From the NCBI GenBank assembly GCA_030040295.1, contig JASHTZ010000166.1, forward strand, positions 1-6,581: a DNA stretch of 6,581 bases, in the 5' to 3' direction. Below, piece after piece: positions 1 through 6,011 of this stretch. The stretch's first letter is position 1. Each line of letters opens with the position of its first letter. Position numbers and translations under genes: made by a program. The stretch comes from Terriglobia bacterium. GTDB taxonomy: Bacteria; Acidobacteriota; Terriglobia; UBA7540. The notes below the pieces were generated by a model, which saw only the letters and a list, made by a program, of their open reading frames with translations, was not told the DNA's origin and did not search any database.

Positions 1-141
1 GCCTCAAATATTATCATCGCCAACTTCTGGGGAGCTGTGTCGGGTGAGTGGACCGGCGCCAGTCGCCGTGCCTACGCGTACTCGCTCTCCGGTATTGGGG
101 TGCTGGTGGTGGCGATATTTGTGATTGCGCGCGGGGGATAA
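1..141 (+). CDS. rhaT: L-rhamnose/H+ symporter RhaT, C-terminal end (partial)
   Basis: An open frame enters from the left edge and ends at TAA (139-141), giving the last 46 residues of a membrane protein. The visible part has a short motif (ANFWGAVSGEWTGASRR) followed by one hydrophobic segment (about residues 27-43 of the fragment: LSGIGVLVVAIFVIA) and a short basic tail. The 'W-G...GEW-G-S-R' pattern before a last helix resembles the C-terminus of RhaT-type drug/metabolite-transporter-fold sugar permeases. The rhaI and rhaB genes directly downstream support a role importing L-rhamnose across the inner membrane with protons. It is probably the upstream gene of the same operon, 102 bp from rhaI. 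Most of the protein lies outside the window, so the identification leans on this motif and the neighbours; another sugar permease is possible. Confidence 0.72.
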   Translation, partial: ASNIIIANFWGAVSGEWTGASRRAYAYSLSGIGVLVVAIFVIARGG

Positions 142-243
142 TCAGAGCGGCGGCTGGAGTTTAGTGGTGGGTTGTTCAGGGAATCGTGGCGCGCACCGCT
201 GGTCAACAGCCGCTTACCACTAAGAACTGTATTGGAGGTTCGC
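142..243 (+). promoter_or_regulatory. structured rhaT-rhaI intergenic leader with hairpin and RBS
   Basis: The spacer contains a long imperfect hairpin. TTAGTGGT (161-168) pairs perfectly with ACCACTAA (216-223). Inside it, GGTTGTT (170-176) pairs with AACAGCC (205-211) with one G-T wobble. A further perfect pair is possible between GCGGCTG (150-156) and CAGCCGC (207-213). It shares bases with the inner stem, so those two cannot form together. The hairpin ends 10 nt before the rhaI Shine-Dalgarno sequence GGAGG (234-238). There is no T-tract after it, so it does not look like an intrinsic terminator. It could set mRNA stability or differential expression of rhaT versus rhaI; no known riboswitch class is recognised. 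Confidence 0.45.
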
Positions 244-1476
244 ATGTTAGAGGACATTCAGGAATCGGTTCGCGAGCAGCAGTACGGCGTTGCTGAAAAG
301 CTCTTGAAGAGCCGGGGTGTTGACATCAACGAGGTGAAGAGAAAGCTCGCTGCCCTCAAAATCGAAGTGCCCTCGTGGGGCTTCTCACGGGCAGGCACTC
401 GCTTCGCTGTCTATACGGACGGCAGTGAGCCGCAGACGATCGAGGGCCGCATTGCCGCCGCCGGCCTCTGCCACAAGCTCACGGGCGCGACTCCCAGCGT
501 GGCGCTGGCCGTTCCGCGCGACGGCGAGGACTGCGACTTGCTGCAGAAGCTACTCGCCGCAAATGGTCTGACGGCCGGCGCGATCAACTCCGACAGCTTT
601 AACCCGCGCCAGTCGCCGCTTGACTACCGCCTGCGCTGGGGAAGCTTGACCAACCCAATTCCGGAAGTGCGTCGCGCGGCACTTCAGCACCATCTGGATT
701 GCGTGCAGATGATGTGCAGGCTCGGCTCGCGGAATTTCAGCCTATGGCTCCACGATGGCACCAACTCGGCGGGGCAGCTCTCCATTTTCGAACAGGGACG
801 CCTGCTGGAAGATTCACTGCGGCAATTGTACGCGGCGCTGACCGGCAATCAGCAAATCTTCATCGAGTACAAGTTCTTTGAACCGGGATTCTACGCTACG
901 GCCATTGCCGATTGGGGGTGGGCTTACGCGCTGGCGCAGAAGCTCGGCGATCGCGCCAAGGTGCTGGTCGATATGGGCCACCATCCACTCGGCACCAACA
1001 TCGAGCAGATCGTCGCCAACCTCCAAATGCTCGGCAAGCTGGGCGGCTTCCACTTCAACGACAAGAAGTACGCAGATGACGACCTCGCCACCGGCTCCGT
1101 CGATCCTTTCCAGCTCTTCCGCATCTTTAACGTGCTCGTGGAGGCTGATCTTTTGGGCGTGCAGCCGATCGGCGACGTTGCCTTCATGATCGACGAGAGC
1201 CACTGCCTGAAGGACCCGCTGGAAGAGATGATTGAGGCGGTTGACAACATTCAGCGTGCCTATGTGCTGGCGCTGTCAGTGGACCGCCAGACGTGGAAGG
1301 ATGCGCAGACCAAGGTTGATCCCGAGCGCGGCGACCAGGTCCTGAAAAACGCGTTCTTCGACACGCCTGCGAACGCCATCCTGCAAACCAGCCGTTTGGA
1401 GCGCGGTCTCCCGGCCGATCCGATCAAGGAATGCCGCGCTCGGAGCAGCAAGCAGCGAGGGCAGTCCGCGGGTTAG
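244..1476 (+). CDS. rhaI: L-rhamnose isomerase (RhaI type)
   Basis: It converts L-rhamnose to L-rhamnulose in the cytoplasm, the first intracellular step of rhamnose catabolism. The ATG at 244 is chosen because GGAGG (234-238) lies 5 nt upstream; the frame is open further up to a TTG at 172, but without such a site. The product is 410 aa, a usual length for the non-enteric RhaI subtype, which differs from E. coli RhaA. Family motifs in order are IEVPSWGFSRAGTRF (40-54), a metal-site Glu in IEYKFFEP (E208), VDMGHHPLGTN (D243, H246), GGFHFNDKKYADDD (H270, D278, D280) and MIDESH (D317). These fit the two-metal (usually Mn/Zn) TIM-barrel site of the family, so all expected ligands appear present. 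rhaB follows after 25 nt, so the two are surely co-transcribed. The product may act on other deoxy- or ketosugars as relatives do, but rhamnose is the likely substrate from context. Confidence 0.93.
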   Translation: MLEDIQESVREQQYGVAEKLLKSRGVDINEVKRKLAALKIEVPSWGFSRAGTRFAVYTDGSEPQTIEGRIAAAGLCHKLTGATPSVALAVPRDGEDCDLLQKLLAANGLTAGAINSDSFNPRQSPLDYRLRWGSLTNPIPEVRRAALQHHLDCVQMMCRLGSRNFSLWLHDGTNSAGQLSIFEQGRLLEDSLRQLYAALTGNQQIFIEYKFFEPGFYATAIADWGWAYALAQKLGDRAKVLVDMGHHPLGTNIEQIVANLQMLGKLGGFHFNDKKYADDDLATGSVDPFQLFRIFNVLVEADLLGVQPIGDVAFMIDESHCLKDPLEEMIEAVDNIQRAYVLALSVDRQTWKDAQTKVDPERGDQVLKNAFFDTPANAILQTSRLERGLPADPIKECRARSSKQRGQSAG

Positions 1477-1501
1477 ATCTTCAAGCCGCAGGGAGACTCG
1501 C

Positions 1502-3010
1502 TTGGTCCACTCCGATCCTGCCTGGCACACGTATTACGCCGTCGATCTCGGCGCCTCCAGCGGCCGAGTGATGATCGTCCAGACCGAGGGACGGACTCTG
1601 CAGATCGAGACAGCGCACCGCTTCCCCAACCATTCCACACTGATCAACGGCCATTACTATTGGGACTTCCCGCGCATCCTTGACGAGGTGAAGGCGGGCA
1701 TCCGCAAGGCCCATCAGATTGCGCCGAAATGCAAGTCGCTGGCCATCGACACATGGGGAACGGACTTTGGCCTGGTTACAGCGGATGGCGCGCTGGTGGG
1801 TCTGCCGCTCTCGAACCGCGACTTCAGTTCCGATGAGGTGATGGACCAGGTGCGCGCCGTCATCCCGGATCAAGAGCTGTACGCGTACACGGGCATCCAG
1901 TTCATGCGCGTTAACGGTATCTACCAGTTGGTGCGGGTGCAGCAGACACATGCCTGGATGTTCGAGTCGGCCGCGCACCTGCTCTTCCTGCCCGATTTGC
2001 TGCGCTACACCCTTTGCGGCGAAATCGGCGCGGAATACACTATCGCCTCCACCAGCCACCTGCTCGACGCCCGCACGCGCGATTGGAACCCGGACTTATT
2101 CGCGCGCCTCAAGCTGCCGTTGCACCTGATGGCTCCCATTGTGGAGCCTGGTTCATCGCCCGGGACGGTTAAAGATGAACATGCCACCGAGATGGGGATT
2201 CCCCATCTGAAAGTCGCCGTCTGCGCCGAGCATGACACCGCCAGCGCCGTGGCGGCAGTTCCTGCCATCGATGATGGTCAGCCATGGGCGTATATCAGCT
2301 CGGGAACGTGGTCTCTGGTGGGCACCGAAATCGCCGCACCACTGCTCAGCGCCGAAGCTTTGCGCGCCAACGTGACCAACGAAGGCGGCGTGAATGGCAC
2401 CATCCGCCTGCTTAAGAACGTGAACGGCCTCTGGCTGCTGCAACGCCTGCAACACGATTTAAACAGGCTCGGAACGGACGTGGACTTTCCCGTCTTGGTT
2501 GAAGCCGCGAACTCGGCCGCGCCCTTCGCGCGGTTCATCGATCCAGATTTCATCGGCTTTCACCACCCGCCGAATATGATGAGAGAAATTGATGGATTCT
2601 GCCGTGCTACAGGCCAGTCCGCGCCCCAGAGCCCCGGCGAGTACGCGCGTTGCATTATGGAGAGCCTGGCGTTTGCCTATGTCGATGTACTCGAAACCTT
2701 GCAGAAATTGATGGGGTTGCGGTTCACGCGCCTGCACATTGTGGGCGGGGGATCACTGAACGCCACACTGTGCGCATGGACAGCCGATGCGTGCGGCATT
2801 CCAGTGCATGCCGGCCCCGTGGAAGCGACCGCCTTGGGAAATGGGCTGGTGCAGGCGATTGCGGATGGTGTGTTCGAGAGTCTGCCGGAAGCCCGGCGCG
2901 CGATTGGGGCGTCATTCCCGTGCACGGTTTATCAGCCGCGTGATGCTGCCAATTGGGTCAAGCAGCGCGATCGATTTGGGAATGTAGCGGCCCGCACGCC
3001 GCAGCAGTAA
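1502..3010 (+). CDS. rhaB: L-rhamnulokinase RhaB
   Basis: This FGGY-family sugar kinase phosphorylates L-rhamnulose with ATP to L-rhamnulose 1-phosphate. The start is a TTG at 1502, preceded by GGGAGA (1491-1496) with a 5-nt gap. The next in-frame Met lies inside the ATPase core, so the TTG is well supported. The protein is 502 aa, close to the roughly 490 aa of E. coli RhaB. Visible motifs are AVDLGASSGR (13-22, phosphate-1 loop), NGHYYWD (49-55), AIDTWGTDFG (81-90, substrate region), CAEHDTASAV (241-250, with D245 as the likely catalytic base), YISSGTWSLVG (264-274, phosphate-2), NEGGVNGTIRLLKNVNGLW (293-311) and IVGGGSLNATLCAWTADA (413-430, adenosine region). VEATALGN follows. All core elements are intact. 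It is the last gene of the + strand rha operon, 25 nt after rhaI, and converges with the aldolase gene. Confidence 0.94.
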   Translation: MVHSDPAWHTYYAVDLGASSGRVMIVQTEGRTLQIETAHRFPNHSTLINGHYYWDFPRILDEVKAGIRKAHQIAPKCKSLAIDTWGTDFGLVTADGALVGLPLSNRDFSSDEVMDQVRAVIPDQELYAYTGIQFMRVNGIYQLVRVQQTHAWMFESAAHLLFLPDLLRYTLCGEIGAEYTIASTSHLLDARTRDWNPDLFARLKLPLHLMAPIVEPGSSPGTVKDEHATEMGIPHLKVAVCAEHDTASAVAAVPAIDDGQPWAYISSGTWSLVGTEIAAPLLSAEALRANVTNEGGVNGTIRLLKNVNGLWLLQRLQHDLNRLGTDVDFPVLVEAANSAAPFARFIDPDFIGFHHPPNMMREIDGFCRATGQSAPQSPGEYARCIMESLAFAYVDVLETLQKLMGLRFTRLHIVGGGSLNATLCAWTADACGIPVHAGPVEATALGNGLVQAIADGVFESLPEARRAIGASFPCTVYQPRDAANWVKQRDRFGNVAARTPQQ

Positions 3011-3018
3011 CCGCCTCT

Positions 3019-3041
3019 GGCGCAGGCGCACTGTGCCTTCT
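3019..3041. terminator. possible terminator hairpin between convergent rhaB and aldolase
   Basis: GGCGCAG (3019-3025) pairs with CTGTGCC (3031-3037) across a 5-nt loop, with one G-T pair. It sits 8 nt after the rhaB stop in a 61-bp gap between two convergent genes, where a shared terminator is expected. Only TTCT follows on the + strand and no T-run follows on the - strand, so it is a weak candidate at best. Confidence 0.35.
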
Positions 3042-3071
3042 GAATCAGTAAGGTATTCGGATGGAAGTGTC

Positions 3072-4364
3072 CTACGTTTGCAGGAATGTAATCTCCAGCC
3101 CGCGCAGAGCTTTTTCCGGCATGGGCGCCAGTTCACCGATCGAGCGCGAATCCACCAGCGCTTCGGCGGTGGATTCAAGCACTTCGAGGCGATCGAACGC
3201 CTCCAGAATGTCTCCGCCACAAACCAGCACGCCGTCGTTCTCCAGAATCAAAGCAGGCCGATCCACCGAGCAGCGTTTGGCCAGCGCCTGGCAGTCATGA
3301 TACTGCACGCCGAATTCGACGCGCTGCACCTGGCGCAGCAGGCAATAGCTTTCCGGAATTGTGCGCGAATCGAGGGGAGCGTTTGTCACACTGAAAGCGG
3401 TGGCATTGATCGGCGAAGCGTTGATGAGCGCATGGATTTTGGGATGATGGCGGTAGATGGCTTCGTGATCAGGAGCGGCGCGGCTGGGGGTCTTGCCAGC
3501 CTCGCATTGCCCATCCTTGATGAGAACAATTTCCTCCGGGTCCAGCGTGCCGCGATCGACTTGATAAGGAGTGATCAGGAACGATGACTCATCAAGCCGC
3601 GTAGAAAAGCTGCCCTGCGTGCTGATGAACAGGCGCTGGCGATAGGCGCGCCGCACAAACTCACAAAGCTTCCGGCGCAAATCCTTTTCCGCGCTGGAAG
3701 GAGCTTGCCGCTCGAACGCTCCATACGCCGTCGGCCGTCGGTTTGCCAGTTCGATCTGCTGCGGAGTCAGGAACCGCACTTCGCCCAATTGCCGGCCTTT
3801 GATGATAGTGCGGCCCACGAATTCCAGTGTTTCAAACTTTTGAAATGCGTCTCCCAGGCTAATACCTCCCGTCACCACGCCGTGATTTTCCAAAATCGAG
3901 CAATCGCTGCCCTCCAGAAATTTATTGGCGACGGTGGAACCCAATGCCTCGCTACTGGGCAACTCGTAAGGCGCAAACATCACATCTCCACAAATCGCTT
4001 TGGCTTTCGCGAAAAGGTGAGTGTTGGGGACCTGATGGATGGCACTGAACGCCACGAGCGCCACGGGGTGGGCGTGCACAATTCCGCGCAAATCCGGGCG
4101 GGCGCGATAAATGGCCTGATGCAAGGGAAGCTCGGATGAGGGGGGATGCAGTCCCTCCACCTTGCCGTTCCGGCCTACCCAAACCATGTCTTCTCGTCGC
4201 AACGTGCCTTTGTCAACGCGCGTCGGAGTGATCCACATGTCGCCGTTTTCCTCGCGAATCGAGAGATTCCCGCCGGAGGTGGTGGTCATCCGATACTGAT
4301 AAATTCGCGCGATCGTGGCGAGAAGTTCGTCCTTGGGATGCAGGTACTCTGTGAATGCACTCAT
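3072..4364 (-). CDS. tandem-domain class II aldolase, probable L-rhamnulose-1-phosphate aldolase
   Basis: The 430-aa protein carries two copies of the class II aldolase/adducin fold; single-domain RhaD or FucA enzymes are about half this size. Domain 1 (about 5-200) has the phosphate-site region TTSGGNLS (28-35) and SSELPLH (76-82) with the catalytic Glu at E78. Its zinc ligands are H97 and H99 (VHAHP) and H161 (LENHG). Domain 2 (about 225-420) aligns segment by segment (TQGSFSTR, ITPYQVDRGTL, DHEAIYRHHP, ALILENDG), but E78 becomes A296, H97 N315, H99 S317 and H161 D377, so it cannot bind zinc the same way. From its place beside rhaB it most likely splits L-rhamnulose 1-phosphate into dihydroxyacetone phosphate and L-lactaldehyde. 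Fuculose- or ribulose-phosphate activity cannot be excluded from sequence. The ATG at 4364 has GAGGAC (4379-4374) 9 nt upstream. It is convergent with the rha operon, so it is separately transcribed. Confidence 0.85.
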   Translation of the reverse strand: MSAFTEYLHPKDELLATIARIYQYRMTTTSGGNLSIREENGDMWITPTRVDKGTLRREDMVWVGRNGKVEGLHPPSSELPLHQAIYRARPDLRGIVHAHPVALVAFSAIHQVPNTHLFAKAKAICGDVMFAPYELPSSEALGSTVANKFLEGSDCSILENHGVVTGGISLGDAFQKFETLEFVGRTIIKGRQLGEVRFLTPQQIELANRRPTAYGAFERQAPSSAEKDLRRKLCEFVRRAYRQRLFISTQGSFSTRLDESSFLITPYQVDRGTLDPEEIVLIKDGQCEAGKTPSRAAPDHEAIYRHHPKIHALINASPINATAFSVTNAPLDSRTIPESYCLLRQVQRVEFGVQYHDCQALAKRCSVDRPALILENDGVLVCGGDILEAFDRLEVLESTAEALVDSRSIGELAPMPEKALRGLEITFLQT

Positions 4365-4373
4365 TATGAATTT

Positions 4374-4417
4374 GTCCTCGTTGAGTCATTATATCCGGCT
4401 CTCAGCGAAAGGCGCAA
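4374..4417 (-). promoter_or_regulatory. candidate promoter and RBS of the aldolase gene
   Basis: On the - strand a perfect -10 box TATAAT lies at 4393-4388. A weak -35-like TTGCGC lies at 4417-4412, with an 18-nt spacer. Initiation about 7 nt downstream of the -10 would give a leader of about 17 nt holding the Shine-Dalgarno sequence GAGGAC (4379-4374) before the ATG at 4364. The -35 is poor, so the call rests on the -10 and its position. It implies the aldolase need not depend on read-through from the VanZ-like gene. Confidence 0.5.
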
Positions 4418-4420
4418 CGA

Positions 4421-4442
4421 GGCGGGGGAGTGCGGCCCCGCC
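4421..4442 (-). other. GC-rich hairpin after the VanZ-like gene
   Basis: GGCGGGG (4421-4427) and CCCCGCC (4436-4442) form a 7-bp all-GC stem with an 8-nt loop. It starts 17 nt after the stop codon of the upstream - strand gene and lies just upstream of the candidate aldolase promoter. No T-run follows on the - strand, so it is not a standard intrinsic terminator. It could still slow or end transcription of the VanZ-like gene. Confidence 0.35.
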
Positions 4443-4459
4443 CAAGCGGAGCCGCCGTC

Positions 4460-5707
4460 TCAGCTCGATTGCGTTCGCGCTTCGCTCACAACAAATCGAT
4501 CCGCCCAACGCGCCCAACCCTTTGACAGAATCGTTCGCCAAAATCGCATCCCATAAATCCAAACGCCCAAACACGTCCCCAAGGTGTTCGTGGTGATATC
4601 CGTAATGTCCGAATATCGGGTTGGTAGAAAATATTGTAGGGATTCGATCAGCAGGCTGATCGCAAACCCGAGAACGATCGTGGCAAACCCTGGCTTCTTG
4701 ATCCTGCCCGCCAACGAAAGGTAAGCGCAGACGAGGAAGCCAAATGGGATAAAGCCGCCAATATTGATCAGTACGTCCTTACAATAACCCCAGTCGGGTT
4801 CAAAGCCCTTCAGGATAGATCGGAGGAATATCTTATCCACCACCTTAAATTTTCCGGGCATGAATAAGTCCGGGCCTGGGGCCACCTGGCTATGAATGAT
4901 ACTCCCCCTCCTCTCGTCGAACAGATACACGGCCAGGGGATGCTCACTCTGGGAAATATCGGGCCGCCCCTTCGTCGTCCACGTCGAATAATGCTGACGC
5001 ACCTCTCCCGGAGTGAGCTCCTGGTCATAAAAAGCCAGCCCTCGAATGAGGCCCGACCAGGTATTACTTTCCCAGGGTGAATTTGCAACGATCAGCTCGC
5101 CCTCAAAATCTCGGCGTGAAAGCGGAAATGGCGCCGCGGGTCGTGCCAGAGCTCCATCAATGTAGATTGATGTTTGCTCACCGTTTGAAGTGACCGTTAC
5201 AAACATCGCCTTACCTTGCCGGAACACTTTTGGCACTTCCAGGCCGTTAATGCGGGGCGGCCAGGGCCCGCTTACCGTGTCGATTTGCAGGCTAAGATCA
5301 GATTCATACTGCCGAAGCGATAACTGCTGGGCTTTCCGTGGAACATAAAAGACAAAAAGAGCGCCCCCACCCCATGTGTTCGAAGGCTCAAACCAGATTT
5401 CCAAACTGCAAGGGGAATGGGCGGGTATCTTTTCCGCCTTGAACGTGCCGGGGCTCAGAAGTGTTCCGTACCAGCCAAACGCCAGGCCATTGCCTTCCGA
5501 AAGCCAATTGACCTGATTCTTGGGAGAATGGAAGGGCGAGAGTCCGAAATACAACAGGCCCGCGACAAGCAGCAAGCACACTACGCCCAAAACCTTTTTG
5601 CACTTTATATTTCCAATGAGCGGAAATCTTAGGATAGTGCCGGAGGTAATTCCCGGCTGGGGATCGCTTTGATTTCTATGCCCCGGTCGAGTTGTTGCGA
5701 TCGGCAA
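4460..5707 (-). CDS. VanZ-like membrane protein with embedded LamG-like domain
   Basis: Numbering is from the TTG at 5707 (415 aa). A transmembrane helix (about 39-58, VLGVVCLLLVAGLLYFGLSPF) is typical of the first helix of VanZ-like proteins. An extracytoplasmic region with LamG/concanavalin-like jelly-roll features follows (about 96-241: SLEIWFEP, VTVTSNGEQTSIYIDG, WSGLIRGLAFYDQELTPGEVRQHY). The VanZ-like half resumes at 312-386 with two or three helices and the signature N-x-x-x-F-x-PFGFL, then E355-SLQ, R364, D367, D370 and N374. It looks like a LamG domain inserted between helix 1 and the rest. VanZ of enterococci gives low teicoplanin resistance by an unclear route; the function here is unknown. 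The start is uncertain: TTG 5707 has GAGGAG (5719-5714) 6 nt upstream, while ATG 5776 and TTG 5794 are in frame further up with poorly spaced or no sites. It is not obviously linked to rhamnose use. Confidence 0.8.
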   Translation of the reverse strand: MPIATTRPGHRNQSDPQPGITSGTILRFPLIGNIKCKKVLGVVCLLLVAGLLYFGLSPFHSPKNQVNWLSEGNGLAFGWYGTLLSPGTFKAEKIPAHSPCSLEIWFEPSNTWGGGALFVFYVPRKAQQLSLRQYESDLSLQIDTVSGPWPPRINGLEVPKVFRQGKAMFVTVTSNGEQTSIYIDGALARPAAPFPLSRRDFEGELIVANSPWESNTWSGLIRGLAFYDQELTPGEVRQHYSTWTTKGRPDISQSEHPLAVYLFDERRGSIIHSQVAPGPDLFMPGKFKVVDKIFLRSILKGFEPDWGYCKDVLINIGGFIPFGFLVCAYLSLAGRIKKPGFATIVLGFAISLLIESLQYFLPTRYSDITDITTNTLGTCLGVWIYGMRFWRTILSKGWARWADRFVVSEARTQSS

Positions 5708-5713
5708 ATTGCG

Positions 5714-5755
5714 CTCCTCGCATTGATGATAGCAAGGAATCTCCGGTTCGCTCAA
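5714..5755 (-). promoter_or_regulatory. candidate promoter and RBS supporting the TTG start of the VanZ-like gene
   Basis: On the - strand TTGAGC (5755-5750) and TATCAT (5731-5726) stand 18 nt apart, matching sigma-70 consensus at 4/6 and 5/6. The strong Shine-Dalgarno GAGGAG (5719-5714) follows, 6 nt before TTG at 5707. If real, the transcript would have a very short leader, and the upstream ATG at 5776 could not be the start. This is pattern matching only. Confidence 0.33.
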
Positions 5756-5850
5756 ATGCCGATGGCTATTTTGCATCGACTCCCGAGGGTTCAACCGCGG
5801 CTTTCATGGGCAATTCGGCCTGAAGCCTCTCGGCTCGATTCTTAATGCGG

Positions 5851-5895
5851 CGGCGCGCTCTGCTGTGGCGCGCTTGGCTACGGCGCGCTCTGCTT
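5851..5895 (+). repeat. three tandem 15-bp GC-rich repeats
   Basis: Units begin at 5851 (CGGCGCGCTCTGCTG), 5866 (TGGCGCGCTTGGCTA) and 5881 (CGGCGCGCTCTGCTT). Units one and three agree at 14 of 15 bases and the middle unit is diverged. The period of 15 is exact. Read on the - strand they give an AERA/AKRA-like pentapeptide repeat in the extended tail of the broken integrase frame. They lie just upstream of the tRNA promoter, on the chromosomal side of the presumed att site. Probably a slippage-born simple repeat. Confidence 0.7.
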
Positions 5896-5923
5896 GACCT
5901 GCCCTTCGGCGCAGAGTTAAACT
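5894..5923 (+). promoter_or_regulatory. candidate tRNA-Arg promoter
   Basis: TTGACC (5894-5899) is a 5/6 match to the -35 consensus. After 18 nt comes TAAACT (5918-5923), a 4/6 match to the -10 box. Initiation would fall about 5930, just before the mature tRNA 5' end at 5935. The placement is right for a tRNA gene, the -10 box is weak. Confidence 0.5.
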
Positions 5924-5934
5924 TTCTCCACAGT

Positions 5935-6011
5935 GCGCCTGTAGCTCAGATGGATAGAGCGGTTGCCTCCGGAGCAACAGGTCGGGGGTTCGAATCCCTC
6001 CAGGCGTACCA
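5935..6011 (+). tRNA. tRNA-Arg (anticodon CCG)
   Basis: A complete cloverleaf can be drawn. The acceptor arm is GCGCCTG (5935-5941) with CAGGCGT (6001-6007), the first pair being G-T. The D arm is GCTC...GAGC. The anticodon stem GTTGC/GCAAC (5962-5966, 5974-5978) encloses the loop CTCCGGA, giving anticodon CCG at 5969-5971, which reads the Arg codon CGG. The T arm is GGGGG-TTCGAAT-CCCTC. Discriminator A6008 and an encoded CCA (6009-6011) complete it. The structure is intact, so any insertion at its 3' end has restored the gene. The antisense of this gene gives the well-known spurious peptide GIRTPDLLLRRQ seen in the overlapping frame. Confidence 0.97.
5981..6011 (+). other. inferred attachment site at the 3' end of tRNA-Arg
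   Basis: Tyrosine recombinases commonly integrate within the T-arm/acceptor 3' part of a tRNA and leave it intact. An integrase gene abuts this tRNA directly on its 3' side, so this segment probably contains the core of one att junction. The matching second copy would lie at the far end of the element, beyond the window. The exact core limits cannot be read from one copy. Confidence 0.4.

Noticed and set aside
172..243. N-terminal extension of rhaI from TTG at 172
   Set aside because: The region forms the hairpin leader, and the ATG at 244 has an ideal GGAGG 5 nt upstream; the extra 24 residues do not resemble the family.
1481..2059. 192-aa open frame on the - strand
   Set aside because: It lies wholly antisense to rhaB, whose motifs are complete, and shows no family features.
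3033..3587. 184-aa open frame on the + strand
   Set aside because: It is antisense to the well-supported aldolase gene and has no recognisable motif; it is a shadow of that gene's codon bias.
4421..4442. Strong intrinsic terminator after the VanZ-like gene
   Set aside because: The stem is stable but no T-run follows on the - strand, so it is listed only as a hairpin.
4146..4556. 136-aa open frame on the + strand spanning the aldolase-VanZ gap
   Set aside because: It overlaps two real genes antisense, has low-complexity composition and no credible ribosome binding site was seen.
5851..5895. CRISPR-like array
   Set aside because: The 15-bp units are contiguous with no spacers; it is a short tandem repeat.
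5935..6011. Peptide GIRTPDLLLRRQ... as a protein domain
   Set aside because: It is the antisense translation of a tRNA-Arg gene, a common annotation artefact, not evidence of a conserved protein segment.
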